Assembly (NCBI GenBank): GCA_002291925.1
Contig: DBAY01000012.1
Coordinates: 1 to 41,810, forward strand
Source: Alphaproteobacteria bacterium UBA998
GTDB lineage: Bacteria > Pseudomonadota > Alphaproteobacteria > Rickettsiales > UBA998
Direction: 5' to 3'
Length of the DNA stretch: 41,810 nt
Both the position numbers and the translations under genes were made by a program. How positions within the stretch are numbered: the stretch's first letter is position 1; each line of letters opens with the position of its first letter. Below are positions 15,054 to 22,917 of this stretch, one piece after another. The notes under the pieces were generated by a model. That model was not told the DNA's origin. It saw nothing but the letters and a program-made list of their open reading frames with translations, and made no database searches.

Positions 15054-15889
15054 GCGACGGAGCGCGACGCCGGGCGTTGCGGGCCAAAACTCTCCGCCAT
15101 GCGGCCCAACTGGTAGGCCAGCGCCTTGCTGGTGCCCAGCTGCTTCCGTGTTGGATGCACCGGCAATTGAGACACACGGGATGGCGGAACGAACGGCTCC
15201 AGCACCGCGCGCGCCTGCAGGCCGCCGGGCAGGGCGATGCCGGTCATTTCTCCGTGCCGCGGCACGGTGATGCGGTGCAGCGTGCCGACCGGATCGTAGG
15301 TGTAGCGCATCTCCGGCAGAATCTTCTCCAGTTCGTGGCGGAACGCCGTCGCCGTTGCCTCCTTGCGGAAGAACACATAGCTGATGCCGGGGATATCCTC
15401 CTCCGGATGCAGCGCATGGACCAGCATCGCTTCCTGCTGCAACAGCATGTGCAGTGCACGGCCGGTTTTAGTAACGCGAATCCGGTCGCGCTGATGTTCC
15501 ATTTCCACCGCCCAGTCGAGCGAAGGCCGATACGCGCCGCCGACAGGAAGGGCCGGGCACCGGCCTGCGTTGATCATGTTCTGGACATAGTCTTCGGCCT
15601 CCATGGAGAGCTGCAGCGGATAGAACAGGGTGCGGTGCGCGCTGCCCTGCGGAAGGGTGGGCGCATTGAAGCGGTGAATGAAGGGGCTCTGGCCCACAGG
15701 CTGGCTGTCCATCTTCAGGGCGGCCAGGTGTTGCTGGGCCGCCTCGCGGTGGCGCGGATGCCGGAACATCAGCCAGGATGTCGGGTGACTGGGCTGCACC
15801 GGGTCGGTGCGGTGCCACAGAATGGCGGCGTAGCGCAATGCCTCGGGCCAGCCCCCATGGGCCGAGCGGCTCATGACGCCATCGGACAT
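15050..15889 (-). CDS. Conserved-looking unknown protein, 279 aa
   Basis: Soluble, His/Pro/Arg-rich, no signal peptide and no domain I recognise. Notable segments are FRHPRHREAAQQHLAALKM (residues 42-60), AEDYVQNMINAGRCPAL, GISYVFFRKEATATAFRHELEKILPEM and RYTYDPVGTLHRITVPRHGEM. These have the look of a folded enzyme or binding protein and not of a spurious frame. It is the last gene of the minus-strand run that begins at purC, 67 bp after grxD. Its 3' end overlaps the convergent gene by 4 bp. Confidence 0.7.
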   Translation of the reverse strand: MSDGVMSRSAHGGWPEALRYAAILWHRTDPVQPSHPTSWLMFRHPRHREAAQQHLAALKMDSQPVGQSPFIHRFNAPTLPQGSAHRTLFYPLQLSMEAEDYVQNMINAGRCPALPVGGAYRPSLDWAVEMEHQRDRIRVTKTGRALHMLLQQEAMLVHALHPEEDIPGISYVFFRKEATATAFRHELEKILPEMRYTYDPVGTLHRITVPRHGEMTGIALPGGLQARAVLEPFVPPSRVSQLPVHPTRKQLGTSKALAYQLGRMAESFGPQRPASRSVA

Positions 15890-15956
15890 ACAGGATTCCT
15901 TTCAGGCAACCTATGTACGCCGTTTTTGTGAAGGAATGATGACGGGACGGGCCGAA

Positions 15957-16301
15957 TCAGGCCGCGTTGCCGAGGGCGACGCCTTTTTCCTTAAGCAACG
16001 CTTCCAGCTCGCCGGATTCGTACATTTCGCGCACGATGTCGCAGCCGCCGATGAACTCGCCTTTCACGTAAAGCTGCGGAATGGTCGGCCAGTCGGAAAA
16101 TTCCTTGATGCCCTGGCGGATGTCCGGATCGGCCAGCACGTTGACGTCATGCACGTCGACGCCGAGGCGCTCCATCACGGTCGCCACCACCGAGGAGAAG
16201 CCGCATTGCGGCAGCTTCTTGGTGCCTTTCATGTAGAGCACCACATCATGACTGGCGATGTCGGCGCGGATGCGTTCAAACACGGGATGATCGGTGGTCA
16301 T
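15957..16301 (-). CDS. grxD: Monothiol glutaredoxin, Grx4/GrxD (CGFS) family
   Basis: A 114-residue CGFS glutaredoxin that carries a labile [2Fe-2S] cluster with glutathione and delivers Fe-S clusters, often together with BolA. The active-site motif is CGFS with C33 (KGTKKLPQCGFSS). The conserved WPTIPQLYVKGEFIGGCDI carries the glutathione-binding TIP and GGCD elements. I start at the ATG at 16301 because GAGGAG lies just upstream and the family begins there; an ORF from 16328 would start in repeat DNA. It lies downstream of bolA on the same strand, separated by a palindromic repeat, which supports joint action. Confidence 0.93.
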   Translation of the reverse strand: MTTDHPVFERIRADIASHDVVLYMKGTKKLPQCGFSSVVATVMERLGVDVHDVNVLADPDIRQGIKEFSDWPTIPQLYVKGEFIGGCDIVREMYESGELEALLKEKGVALGNAA

Positions 16302-16325
16302 AGGGGCTCTCCTCATGAATTCCGT

Positions 16326-16425
16326 CATTCCGAACGCAGGTGCGGAATCTCTATACAGGGGATATCGAGAGTATCCCTGTAGAAAGATTCCTCCTCGCTG
16401 GCGCTCGTTCGGAATGACGAGGGTG
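16326..16425. repeat. Interspersed nested palindrome, GTCAT family, between bolA and grxD
   Basis: Left arm GTCATTCCG...CGGAATC and right arm GATTCC...GGAATGAC, with an internal hairpin CTATACAGGGGATA...TATCCCTGTAG. It has the same outer frame as the repeat at 6124, but the stem bases are different and remain complementary. Confidence 0.85.
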
Positions 16426-16472
16426 GCGGGTTTGTCGTTTAAGTAAGGGATTTCCGCGGGTTTCGCAAGGGC

Positions 16473-16703
16473 TCAGGGTGTGCGCGTCTTGATGCTGAGC
16501 GCGTGCAGGGTCGTGCCCATGTCGGTACCGAAGGCATCCATCACCATCTTGTGCTGCTTCACGCGGGGCACGCCTTGGAAGCGGGGGGAGGTGACGATCA
16601 CTTCCCAATGGTCATCATCCCCCGCCAGGTCGCGCAGATCGACCTGCGCATCCGGCAGGGCGGCGGTGATACGGCGGGTGATTTCCTGCGCGGTCATAGG
16701 CAT
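16473..16703 (-). CDS. bolA: BolA family protein
   Basis: 76 residues covering one BolA domain. It binds Fe-S clusters jointly with CGFS glutaredoxins through its conserved histidine. The segments VDLRDLAGDDDHWEVIVTSP, then FQGVPRVKQHKMVMDAFG, then LHALSIKT, match the BolA1/BolA2-type family, with the invariant H in VKQHKMV. The start codon lies 5 bp after the purL stop, so it is co-translated with purL. A second in-frame ATG two codons later (16697) is an equally possible start. Its neighbour grxD is the expected partner. Confidence 0.92.
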   Translation of the reverse strand: MPMTAQEITRRITAALPDAQVDLRDLAGDDDHWEVIVTSPRFQGVPRVKQHKMVMDAFGTDMGTTLHALSIKTRTP

Positions 16704-16708
16704 GGCGG

Positions 16709-18967
16709 TTAGCCGTTCATGTAGCGCGGCAGCCAGCCCTCATGGGCGGTGCGCAGGGCATCGACACTGACTTTCATCCGGCCTTCGATCTGCAGGGTAT
16801 CTCCCCCGACCTCGCCCAAGTGGAAGCAGGGAATGCCTGCCTTCTCGAACTCGCGGCGGATGGCTTCGGCCTTGTCCGGCGCGGCGGTCAGCAGGTAGCG
16901 GGCTTGGTCCTCGCCGAAGGCGAAGGCATGCGGCGGCAGATAATTGGGAAAGCGCACTTGTGCACCCTTGCGCCCGGCCATGGCCATCTCCGCCAGTGCG
17001 ACGAGCAGCCCGCCGTCGGAGAGGTCATGGCAAGCCGTGACGCGGCCCGCCTGGATGAGGCGGCGTACGAAATCGCCGTGCTCTTTCTCCCGTGCCAGGT
17101 CGACGGGCGGCGGGGCGCCTTCCTCGCGGCCTAGAATCTCGCGCAGGTACAGCGAGCTGCCGAGATGGCCCACCGTCTCGCCGATGAGCAGGATGATGTC
17201 GCCCTCGTTCTTGAAGGCGAGGGTCGTGTGCTTGGTTACATCCTTCAGCAGGCCGACGCCGCCGATGTTCGGCGTGGGCTGCACGCCGGAGCCGTTAGTT
17301 TCGTTGTAAAGCGACACGTTGCCGGAGACGATGGGGTAGGCGAGCGCGCGGCAGGCTTCGCCCATGCCCTCGAGGCAGCCAACGATCTGGCCCATGATTT
17401 CCGGGCGCTGCGGGTTGCCGAAATTGAGGCAGTTGGTGATGGCGAGCGGCTCACCGCCGACGGCGGTAATGTTGCGCCAGCTTTCCGCCACGGCCTGCTT
17501 GCCGCCCTCGATGGGGTCGGCCTCGCAGTAGCGCGGTGTAACGTCGGAGGTGAGGGCGAGGCCTTTCTTTGTGCCATGCACGCGCACGATGGCGGCGTCA
17601 CCACCGGGAATCTGCACGGTGTCGTTCATCACCTGATGATCGTACTGCTCCCAGATCCAGCGCTTGGAGGCGATGTCGGGGCAGGCGATGAGGGTCAAGA
17701 GCTCAGAGTTTAGAGTCCAGAGTTTATAAGAAGGTGTTCTTGCGGCTTGGCGAAGCGTTTCATATTCTTCCCATTTTCCTGAACTCTGAGCTCTGAACTC
17801 TGAACTCTTCTTATACGGGCGCTCATAGACCGGCGCTTCGGAGGAAATCGGTGCGACGGGGAGGTCGGCCACCACCTCGCCATGCATCTTCAGCACCATG
17901 CGACCGGTGTCGGTGAGGTGGCCGATGGTGGCGAAATCGAGCTCCCATTTGCGGAAGATGGCTTTCGCCATTTCCTCGCGCTCGGGCTTCAGCACCATGA
18001 GCATGCGCTCCTGGCTTTCGGAGAGCATGATTTCGTAGGGCGTCATGCCTTCCTCGCGCATGGGAACGCGGTCGAGTTCTAGTTCGATGCCAAGCCCACC
18101 CTTGTCAGCCATTTCGAAGGAGGAGCTGGTGAGGCCCGCCGCGCCCATGTCCTGAATGGCGACGATGGCGTCGGTCTGCATCAGCTCCAAGCAGGCTTCG
18201 ATGAGCAGCTTCTCGCTGAACGGGTCGCCGACCTGCACGGTCGGGCGCTTTTCCTCGGAATCTTCGGTGAATTCGGCGGAGGCCATGGTGGCACCGTGGA
18301 TGCCGTCGCGGCCTGTTTTGGAGCCGACATACACCACCGGGTTGCCCACCCCGGCGGCGGCGGAATAGAAAATCTTGTCCTGATCGGCAAGGCCAACGGT
18401 CATCGCATTAACGAGGCAATTGCCGTTGTAGCTCGGGTGGAAGGTGCACTCGCCACCGACCGTCGGCACGCCGACGCAGTTGCCGTAAAAGCCGATGCCG
18501 CGTACGACGCCGCTCACCAGATGCCGCGTTTTCGGATGCGAGGGCTCGCCGAAGCGCAGGGCGTTGAGGTTGGCGATGGGGCGTGCGCCCATGGTGAACA
18601 CGTCGCGCAGGATGCCGCCGACGCCGGTGGCCGCGCCTTGAAACGGCTCGATGTAAGAGGGGTGGTTGTGGCTTTCCATCTTGAAGATGGCGGCCTGCCC
18701 GTCACCGATATCAATGACACCGGCATTCTCGCCGGGGCCGCAGATGACGTGCGAGCCCTTGGTCGGCAGTTTGCCGAGATGTTTGCGGGTGGTCTTGTAG
18801 GAGCAGTGCTCGCTCCACATCACCGAGAAGATGCCAAGCTCGACAAGGTTCGGCTCGCGGCCCAGCACGTCCAGCAGGTGCTGGTATTCACCCGGCGTCA
18901 GGCCGTGTTCGGCCACCATGTCGGGGGTGATGGAGGATGCGGTTTTCGCCTGCGCGGAAGATGCCAT
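16709..18967 (-). CDS. purL: Phosphoribosylformylglycinamidine synthase, PurL subunit, with an unusual linker insertion
   Basis: Catalytic subunit of FGAM synthase, step four of purine synthesis: FGAR plus ATP plus ammonia from PurQ gives FGAM. 752 residues, small-PurL type that works with separate PurS and PurQ. Early motifs are FSVMWSEHCSYKTTRKHL and GPGENAGVIDIGDG, then MESHNHPSYIEPFQGAATGVGGI (substrate and metal site). The second half has VTPRYCEADPIEGGKQAVAE and CLNFGNPQRPEI. Between the halves, residues about 388-427, the usual Ala/Pro linker is replaced by a segment whose DNA is an inverted repeat (see the repeat entry). The start is the ATG at 18967. Encoded in the purC-S-Q-L run. 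Confidence 0.95.
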   Translation of the reverse strand: MASSAQAKTASSITPDMVAEHGLTPGEYQHLLDVLGREPNLVELGIFSVMWSEHCSYKTTRKHLGKLPTKGSHVICGPGENAGVIDIGDGQAAIFKMESHNHPSYIEPFQGAATGVGGILRDVFTMGARPIANLNALRFGEPSHPKTRHLVSGVVRGIGFYGNCVGVPTVGGECTFHPSYNGNCLVNAMTVGLADQDKIFYSAAAGVGNPVVYVGSKTGRDGIHGATMASAEFTEDSEEKRPTVQVGDPFSEKLLIEACLELMQTDAIVAIQDMGAAGLTSSSFEMADKGGLGIELELDRVPMREEGMTPYEIMLSESQERMLMVLKPEREEMAKAIFRKWELDFATIGHLTDTGRMVLKMHGEVVADLPVAPISSEAPVYERPYKKSSEFRAQSSGKWEEYETLRQAARTPSYKLWTLNSELLTLIACPDIASKRWIWEQYDHQVMNDTVQIPGGDAAIVRVHGTKKGLALTSDVTPRYCEADPIEGGKQAVAESWRNITAVGGEPLAITNCLNFGNPQRPEIMGQIVGCLEGMGEACRALAYPIVSGNVSLYNETNGSGVQPTPNIGGVGLLKDVTKHTTLAFKNEGDIILLIGETVGHLGSSLYLREILGREEGAPPPVDLAREKEHGDFVRRLIQAGRVTACHDLSDGGLLVALAEMAMAGRKGAQVRFPNYLPPHAFAFGEDQARYLLTAAPDKAEAIRREFEKAGIPCFHLGEVGGDTLQIEGRMKVSVDALRTAHEGWLPRYMNG
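17698..17818. repeat. Inverted heptamer-array repeat inserted in frame within purL
   Basis: The arms, on the plus strand, are AGAGCTCAGAGTTTAGAGTC and so on to TATAAGAAG (17698-17732) and GAACTCTGAGCTCTGAACTC and so on to CTTCTTATA (17780-17815). Each arm is a degenerate tandem of the heptamer TCTGAAC or its complement, and the two arms pair over about 30 bp. The 48 bp in between is unique. The whole element lies in the linker between the two PurL halves. Confidence 0.85.
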
Positions 18968-19036
18968 GTGAGAGCCCTGTCAATTGGGCCGAAACATAGG
19001 CGGACGGCAGATGGTTTACAAGGGAAAATCGGCTGA

Positions 19037-19381
19037 TTAGCCGCGGTCCGGAAGGCCCGGGTCCTGCGCTTTGGCGATCACAGGCGATTGCACCGGCGCC
19101 GTGGGCAGATCGAAGACGCCGACATCCTGGCAGGCCAGTCCCGTGATAGGAAGCTGGATGGAGCTGGCCAGTGTCTGCAGGTTCTGGTGCTGCATTTCAT
19201 GAGCGCCGGCACTATTCAGCAAGTCATTCAGTGCCGCTTTTGATGAATCGGCAATCCCGTAGCCCTGCGCGCCCAGATAGGTGGGGATTAATTCCGCCGA
19301 ACGGCAGGCCTCGGCAAAAAAGACCGGGTTAGGAGCACCGGAACGCGAGAGAATGCCTTCGATAGAGCCGAATGTCACCAT
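19037..19381 (-). CDS. Unknown small protein between purQ and purL
   Basis: 114 residues, not recognised, with no signal peptide or membrane segment. It contains two cysteines (EACRSAEL and GLACQDVG) and a helical middle (ADSSKAALNDLLNSAGAHEMQHQNLQTLASSI). It sits inside the purine run with its own good promoter, whose -10 box ends six bases before the ATG, so its mRNA may be leaderless. I see no link to purine synthesis beyond position. Confidence 0.65.
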   Translation of the reverse strand: MVTFGSIEGILSRSGAPNPVFFAEACRSAELIPTYLGAQGYGIADSSKAALNDLLNSAGAHEMQHQNLQTLASSIQLPITGLACQDVGVFDLPTAPVQSPVIAKAQDPGLPDRG

Positions 19382-19387
19382 ACTGTC

Positions 19388-19416
19388 ATAATACGCGGGT
19401 TGGGCGTTTCACACAA
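19388..19416 (-). promoter_or_regulatory. Promoter placing transcription start at the start codon
   Basis: On the minus strand: TTGTGT (19416-19411), 17-bp spacer, TATTAT (19393-19388), then six bases to the A of the ATG at 19381. The normal initiation distance would start the RNA at or next to the start codon. Confidence 0.5.
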
Positions 19417-19503
19417 ATGACAATATGGCGTCGGAAATATTGAATAAACGTTAACGGAGGCGCGTAAAATAGGGCAGATTTATATAAAAGTTAACCCTTT
19501 GGC

Positions 19504-20211
19504 TCAGGCGGCCAACAACCCTTGGAACAGGGCGCGGCCATCCGTGCCACCGGTGAGGGCATCAACGACGCGCTCTGGGTGGGGCATCATGGCGGCGACG
19601 TTGCCCGCTTTGTTCATGATACCGGCGATGTTGCCGACAGAGCCATTTGGGTTCGCCGACGGGGTGACGCGGCCCTGCGTGTCGCAATAGCGGAAGAGGA
19701 TCTGCAGGTTGTCTTCCAGCGCCTTCAGCGTGTCCGGCTCAGCGAAGTAATTGCCGTCATGGTGGGCGATGGGTACGCTCAACACCTGCCCGGATTTGTA
19801 GCCACACGTGAAGGCGGAAGTGGCATTTTCCACCTTCAGCTGTACGGTGCGGCAGATGAAGGAAAGTTTCTCGTTACGCATTAGCACGCCCGGCAGCAGC
19901 CCTGCCTCGGTGAGAATCTGGAAGCCGTTGCAGATGCCGAGTACGTAGCGGCCCTGCGCGGCATGTTCCTTGATCGCCTGCATGATGGGTGAGTGCGCCG
20001 CCATCGCGCCGCTGCGCAGGTAATCGCCATAGGAGAACCCGCCGGGCACGAGCAACAAATCAAGCTTCGGCAGCGCCGCCTCGCCGTGCCAGACGGGCAC
20101 GACTTCGCCTTTGATGCTGTCACCCCATTCGCCCTTGAAAAACGCCCCGAGCGCGGTCAGCGCATCGCGGTCGCAGTTGGAGCCGGGGAAAATAACGACG
20201 CCTGCTTTCAT
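19504..20211 (-). CDS. purQ: Phosphoribosylformylglycinamidine synthase, PurQ glutaminase subunit
   Basis: Class I glutamine amidotransferase that supplies ammonia to PurL; 235 residues. The nucleophile is C94 in LGICNGFQIL, and the catalytic His/Glu pair is H211/E213 in MPHPERVVD. The N-terminus KAGVVIFPGSNCDRDAL and the segment LLVPGGFSYGDYLRSGA are family hallmarks. It starts 3 bp after the purS stop codon and is co-translated with it. Confidence 0.96.
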   Translation of the reverse strand: MKAGVVIFPGSNCDRDALTALGAFFKGEWGDSIKGEVVPVWHGEAALPKLDLLLVPGGFSYGDYLRSGAMAAHSPIMQAIKEHAAQGRYVLGICNGFQILTEAGLLPGVLMRNEKLSFICRTVQLKVENATSAFTCGYKSGQVLSVPIAHHDGNYFAEPDTLKALEDNLQILFRYCDTQGRVTPSANPNGSVGNIAGIMNKAGNVAAMMPHPERVVDALTGGTDGRALFQGLLAA

Positions 20212-20214
20212 AGG

Positions 20215-20457
20215 TTAGGCTTCAATCTCAAAACGGTAATTTTCCACCACCGTATTGGCGAGGAGCTTCTCGCACATCTGCTTCACCTTGGCTTCAGCGG
20301 TGGCTTTATCCATGCCGCTCAGGTCCAGCTCGATAAACTTGCCCTGCCGCACGCCGGCAACTTCCGGGAAGCCGAGGTGATGAAGCGCGTTCTGCGTCGC
20401 CTTGCCTTGCGGGTCGAGCACGCCGTTCTTCAAAGTGATGTGAATGCGGGCCTTCAT
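20215..20457 (-). CDS. purS: Phosphoribosylformylglycinamidine synthase, PurS subunit
   Basis: 80 residues. PurS dimers bridge PurL and PurQ in the three-component FGAM synthase. The true start is the ATG at 20457 (KARIHITLKNGVLDPQGKAT), which overlaps the purC stop as ATGA; the longer open frame reaching 20610 is a shadow of purC. The conserved core continues with ALHHLGFPEVAGVRQGKFIE, where the G-V-R-x-G-K turn contacts PurL. Confidence 0.95.
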   Translation of the reverse strand: MKARIHITLKNGVLDPQGKATQNALHHLGFPEVAGVRQGKFIELDLSGMDKATAEAKVKQMCEKLLANTVVENYRFEIEA

Positions 20458-21224
20458 GCGTCGGCTTCCTTGTCGGTCGAAATTTCCATGACCTCGGCTT
20501 TCGGCAGCACGCCGAGGCGCTCGGCCACTTCCTGGTAAGCCTCCTCGATGCCGCCCATGTCGCGGCGGAAGCGGTCCTTGTCCAGCTTCTTGTCGGTCTT
20601 GATGTCCCACAAGCGGCAGGAATCCGGGCTGATTTCATCCGCGAGGATGATGCGCGGGCGGCCTTCCTCATCATAATGGCGGCCGAACTCGACTTTGAAA
20701 TCCACGAGGCGGATGCCGATCCCTAGAAACAGGCCGGAGAGGAAATCATTGATGCGCAGCGCGAGGTGTCGGATTTCGTCCAACTCATGCGGGTCGGCCA
20801 CGTCGAAGGCGAAGATATGCTCTTCGGCGACGAACGGGTCGCCGAGCTTGTCGTTCTTCAGGCAGTACTCCACGATCGGCATGCCGATGGGCTGCCCTTC
20901 CTCAAGGCCGAAGCGCTGGGCGAAGCTACCCGCCGCCACGTTGCGCACAATCACTTCCAGCGGCACGATCTCTACCGCCTTCACCAGCTGCTCACGCATG
21001 TTCAGCGACCGGATGAAGTGGTTCGGGATGCCCACTTCGGCCAAGCGGGTCATCAGATATTCCGAGATGCGGTTATTGATGACGCCCTTGCCGCGGATGG
21101 TGCCCTTCTTCTGGTTGTTGAACGCGGTGGCGTCATCCTTGAAGCGGGCGATCAGCGTGCCGGGCTCGGGCCCCTCGAAGAGTTGCTTGGCTTTGCCTTC
21201 ATAAATAGGGGTGCGTGTGTTCAT
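20454..21224 (-). CDS. purC: SAICAR synthetase
   Basis: Phosphoribosylaminoimidazole-succinocarboxamide synthase, which joins CAIR and aspartate with ATP; 256 residues from the chosen ATG at 21224. That start gives the standard N-terminus NTRTPIYEGKAKQLFEGPEP; an ATG 39 bp further upstream lacks homology and lies in the promoter region. Hallmarks are FKDDATAFN, GKGVINNRISEYLM, MREQLVKAVEIVPLEVIVRN and VDFKVEFGRHYDEEGRP. First gene of the minus-strand purine run, overlapping purS by 4 bp, and divergent from the zeta-subunit gene as in many alphaproteobacteria. Confidence 0.95.
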   Translation of the reverse strand: MNTRTPIYEGKAKQLFEGPEPGTLIARFKDDATAFNNQKKGTIRGKGVINNRISEYLMTRLAEVGIPNHFIRSLNMREQLVKAVEIVPLEVIVRNVAAGSFAQRFGLEEGQPIGMPIVEYCLKNDKLGDPFVAEEHIFAFDVADPHELDEIRHLALRINDFLSGLFLGIGIRLVDFKVEFGRHYDEEGRPRIILADEISPDSCRLWDIKTDKKLDKDRFRRDMGGIEEAYQEVAERLGVLPKAEVMEISTDKEADA

Positions 21225-21253
21225 TCTGCGTCGGGGTCTGAATTTGTGCATGG

Positions 21254-21281
21254 TATATATCATGGATTACCAGCCGGGCAA
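21254..21281 (-). promoter_or_regulatory. Candidate purC operon promoter
   Basis: On the minus strand: TTGCCC (21281-21276), 16-bp spacer, TATATA (21259-21254), about 30 bp before the purC ATG. No PurR-like operator is evident. Confidence 0.45.
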
Positions 21282-21441
21282 CGGCCCTTTTTCCAGTATG
21301 AATTAGGTATTGTCCTGTCGGGTTTACAGGGGTTTTAAAGGTTTTTCACGGCCCCCGCCATCTCTTTTGCGCCCTGCACAAACCGCTTGTTCATAAAGGG
21401 GGCACACGCTATAGGAGGCACCTCTAGCAGGAGCCTTGCCC

Positions 21442-21768
21442 ATGACGACGTTCGATCACCGCGAAAAAGCCTTTGAAGACAAGTATGCCCACGACCAGGA
21501 ATTGCAATTCAAGGTGACGGCACGTCGCAATAAGCTGCTGGGCCTGTGGGCCGCCAAGCAGCTTGGCAAGTCGGCTGCGGACGCCGAGACCTACGCCAAA
21601 GAGGTGGTGATGGCCGACTTCGAAGCGCCCGGCGATGAAGATGTCTTCGCCAAGGTGCTGGGCGACTTGCAAGCCGCTGGCATTGCCACCCAGCCGGATG
21701 AGCTGCGCACGCACATGCAGAACCTGCTGATCGACGCCAAGCAGCAGATCTTCACCGAGGGCGCCTAG
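21442..21768 (+). CDS. F1-ATPase inhibitory zeta subunit (DUF1476 family)
   Basis: 108 residues matching DUF1476 (PF07345), the zeta subunit that blocks reverse rotation of the F1FO-ATPase in alphaproteobacteria such as Paracoccus. The N-terminal inhibitory segment is TTFDHREKAFEDKYAHDQEL, followed by KVTARRNKLLGLWAAKQLGK and a helical bundle ending LIDAKQQIFTEGA. The ATG at 21442 has AGGAG eight bases upstream. The gene is divergent from purC, a conserved arrangement in this class. It acts at the cytoplasmic face of the ATP synthase. Confidence 0.92.
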   Translation: MTTFDHREKAFEDKYAHDQELQFKVTARRNKLLGLWAAKQLGKSAADAETYAKEVVMADFEAPGDEDVFAKVLGDLQAAGIATQPDELRTHMQNLLIDAKQQIFTEGA

Positions 21769-21776
21769 ACCCTTTC

Positions 21777-22358
21777 CTAAAGTGCCAGTTTGACCTGCGC
21801 GGCGATCTTGGCGATGCGCTCGCCATAAAGCCGTGCCGTCTCCAGATCGCCGGAGCGCGGTGCTTCTTCAGGGGAGGCGTCAGACGGTGAAATCGCCAGC
21901 GCGCCGGTGAAGCCGCCGGATCAGTTCACATCATTCGGCCCATGCTCTTTCTTGTTGGCGGGCATCAGTGCCGTGCCAGCCCAGATCTGGCCATGCTGCA
22001 TGGCGAGCGTCACGAAATACTGGATGGTCGAGAACTTGTCGCCATTGGTGGTGGCAGAGTTAGTGAACCCGCCCGCGATCTTGTTCTTCCACGCGCCTCC
22101 AAACCACGGTTTGGAGCTGGCATCGGCGAATTTCTTGAACTGCCAGGCCGGGCCACCCATGTAGGTGGGGCTGCCGTAGATCATCGCATCCACCCCGGCC
22201 AGGCTGGCGAAGACATCCTCCGGCAGGTTGCCGCTGGCGTCGATCTCGGCCATCACGGCGCTGACGCCGGGGACGCCCTCCACACCGCGCTTCACGGCCT
22301 CCGCCTGTTTGCGGGTGTGCCCGTATCCGCTGAAATAGATGATGGCGACGCTGGTCAT
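21777..22358 (-). pseudogene. WrbA-like NAD(P)H:quinone oxidoreductase/flavodoxin-fold gene interrupted by one TGA codon
   Basis: The first 145 codons encode a flavodoxin-fold protein: TSVAIIYFSGYGHTRKQAEA, then IYGSPTYMGGPAWQFKKFAD and GGFTNSATTNGDKFSTIQYF, as in FMN-binding WrbA-type oxidoreductases. After GPNDVN a TGA at 21923-21921 stops the frame. Downstream, the same frame continues without any shift as SGGFTGALAISPSDASPEEA, then PRSGDLETARLYGERIAKIA and so on to TAG at 21777, exactly the expected C-terminal end. The TGA stands where relatives often have Trp (TGG), so a single G-to-A change explains it. Either a recent pseudogene, a truncated product or a sequencing error. The 5' half would still make most of the FMN site. 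Confidence 0.8.
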
Positions 22359-22486
22359 AAGACTCTCTTTAATGATGAATGACGAAGGGCCGGACTCTCC
22401 AGCTTCCTGCGCTTGTTATGTAGGGTAGGATTGTATCGGTACAAGTCGGGTGCAAACGAGGAGGGGCACGTCCCGCAGTGGGGGCT

Positions 22487-22617
22487 GTCATTCCAGCGCA
22501 GGCTGGAATCCAGACTACCTGTCGTCTTGAACATGATTTAGATGCTGTCATTAAAACATGCTGAAACACGTTCAGCATGACGAATGCTGGATTCCAGCCT
22601 GCGCTGGAATGACATGG
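22487..22617. repeat. Mosaic nested palindrome, GTCAT family
   Basis: Outer arms GTCATTCCAGCGCAGGCTGGAATCC and its inverted copy ending GGAATGACAT. Inside them lies a second palindrome (ACATGCTGAAACA...TTCAGCATGAC), related to the repeat at 66-90. One element appears to have landed inside another. Confidence 0.85.
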
Positions 22618-22702
22618 CTTTCAGATATCACCGTTCTGACGCTAGAAAACACAAGGGCTAGCGTGATTTTGGGTTGGCTGTGAAAATTTTCACAAAATAT
22701 TG

Positions 22703-22731
22703 TTGTCAGTTTTTTTTGTCATGGTTATAGT
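22703..22731 (+). promoter_or_regulatory. Strong promoter of the structured RNA
   Basis: TTGTCA (22703-22708), exactly 17 bp, TATAGT (22726-22731). No open reading frame with a ribosome site follows before the terminator at 22885, so it drives a non-coding RNA of about 180 nt. Confidence 0.65.
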
Positions 22732-22737
22732 CATTTT

Positions 22738-22917
22738 CAGTTGAGCAAACGCTGTTTTGCGCCGGATTTTCAGTCGCTTGGCTGGAATTTGGCGGGCGTT
22801 CTGCTCCCTGGAATGCCATGAGGGCGCCCGGCTGCCATCGCAGTCTGCAGCGCCCTCCGGTTCCGGTTGCTTGCCGAGCACTTGGCCCGGGCGTCTTACG
22901 GCGTCCGGGCTCTTTTT
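22738..22917 (+). ncRNA. ssrS: Candidate 6S RNA
   Basis: About 180 nt between a strong promoter and a strong terminator, without a plausible gene. It folds as one long irregular rod. GGCGGGC (22791-22797) pairs with GCTTGCC (22869-22875); GGAA (22810) pairs with TTCC (22861); GAGGGCGC (22820-22827) pairs with GCGCCCTC (22850-22857) around an inner CTGC/GCAG hairpin. Between the first two helices is an unpaired pocket containing CTGCTCCCTG. The order of closing stem, GCGGGC, C-rich bubble with CCCTG, then apical arm, matches E. coli 6S RNA, the sigma70-holoenzyme decoy. The fold was drawn by eye. It could instead be another regulatory RNA or a leader for the EamA gene. Confidence 0.5.
22885..22917 (+). 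terminator. Rho-independent terminator of the candidate 6S RNA
   Basis: GCCCGGGCG (22885-22893) pairs over nine positions with CGTCCGGGC (22902-22910), followed by TCTTTTT. Confidence 0.8.

Noticed and set aside
19451..19495. Second CtrA site near GTTAACGG and AGTTAACCC
   Set aside because: The TTAA half-sites are not seven bases apart.
21921..21923. TGA read as tryptophan (alternative code)
   Set aside because: Many intact genes in the window end in TGA at the expected place (etfB, cimA, murD, murC), so the standard code applies.
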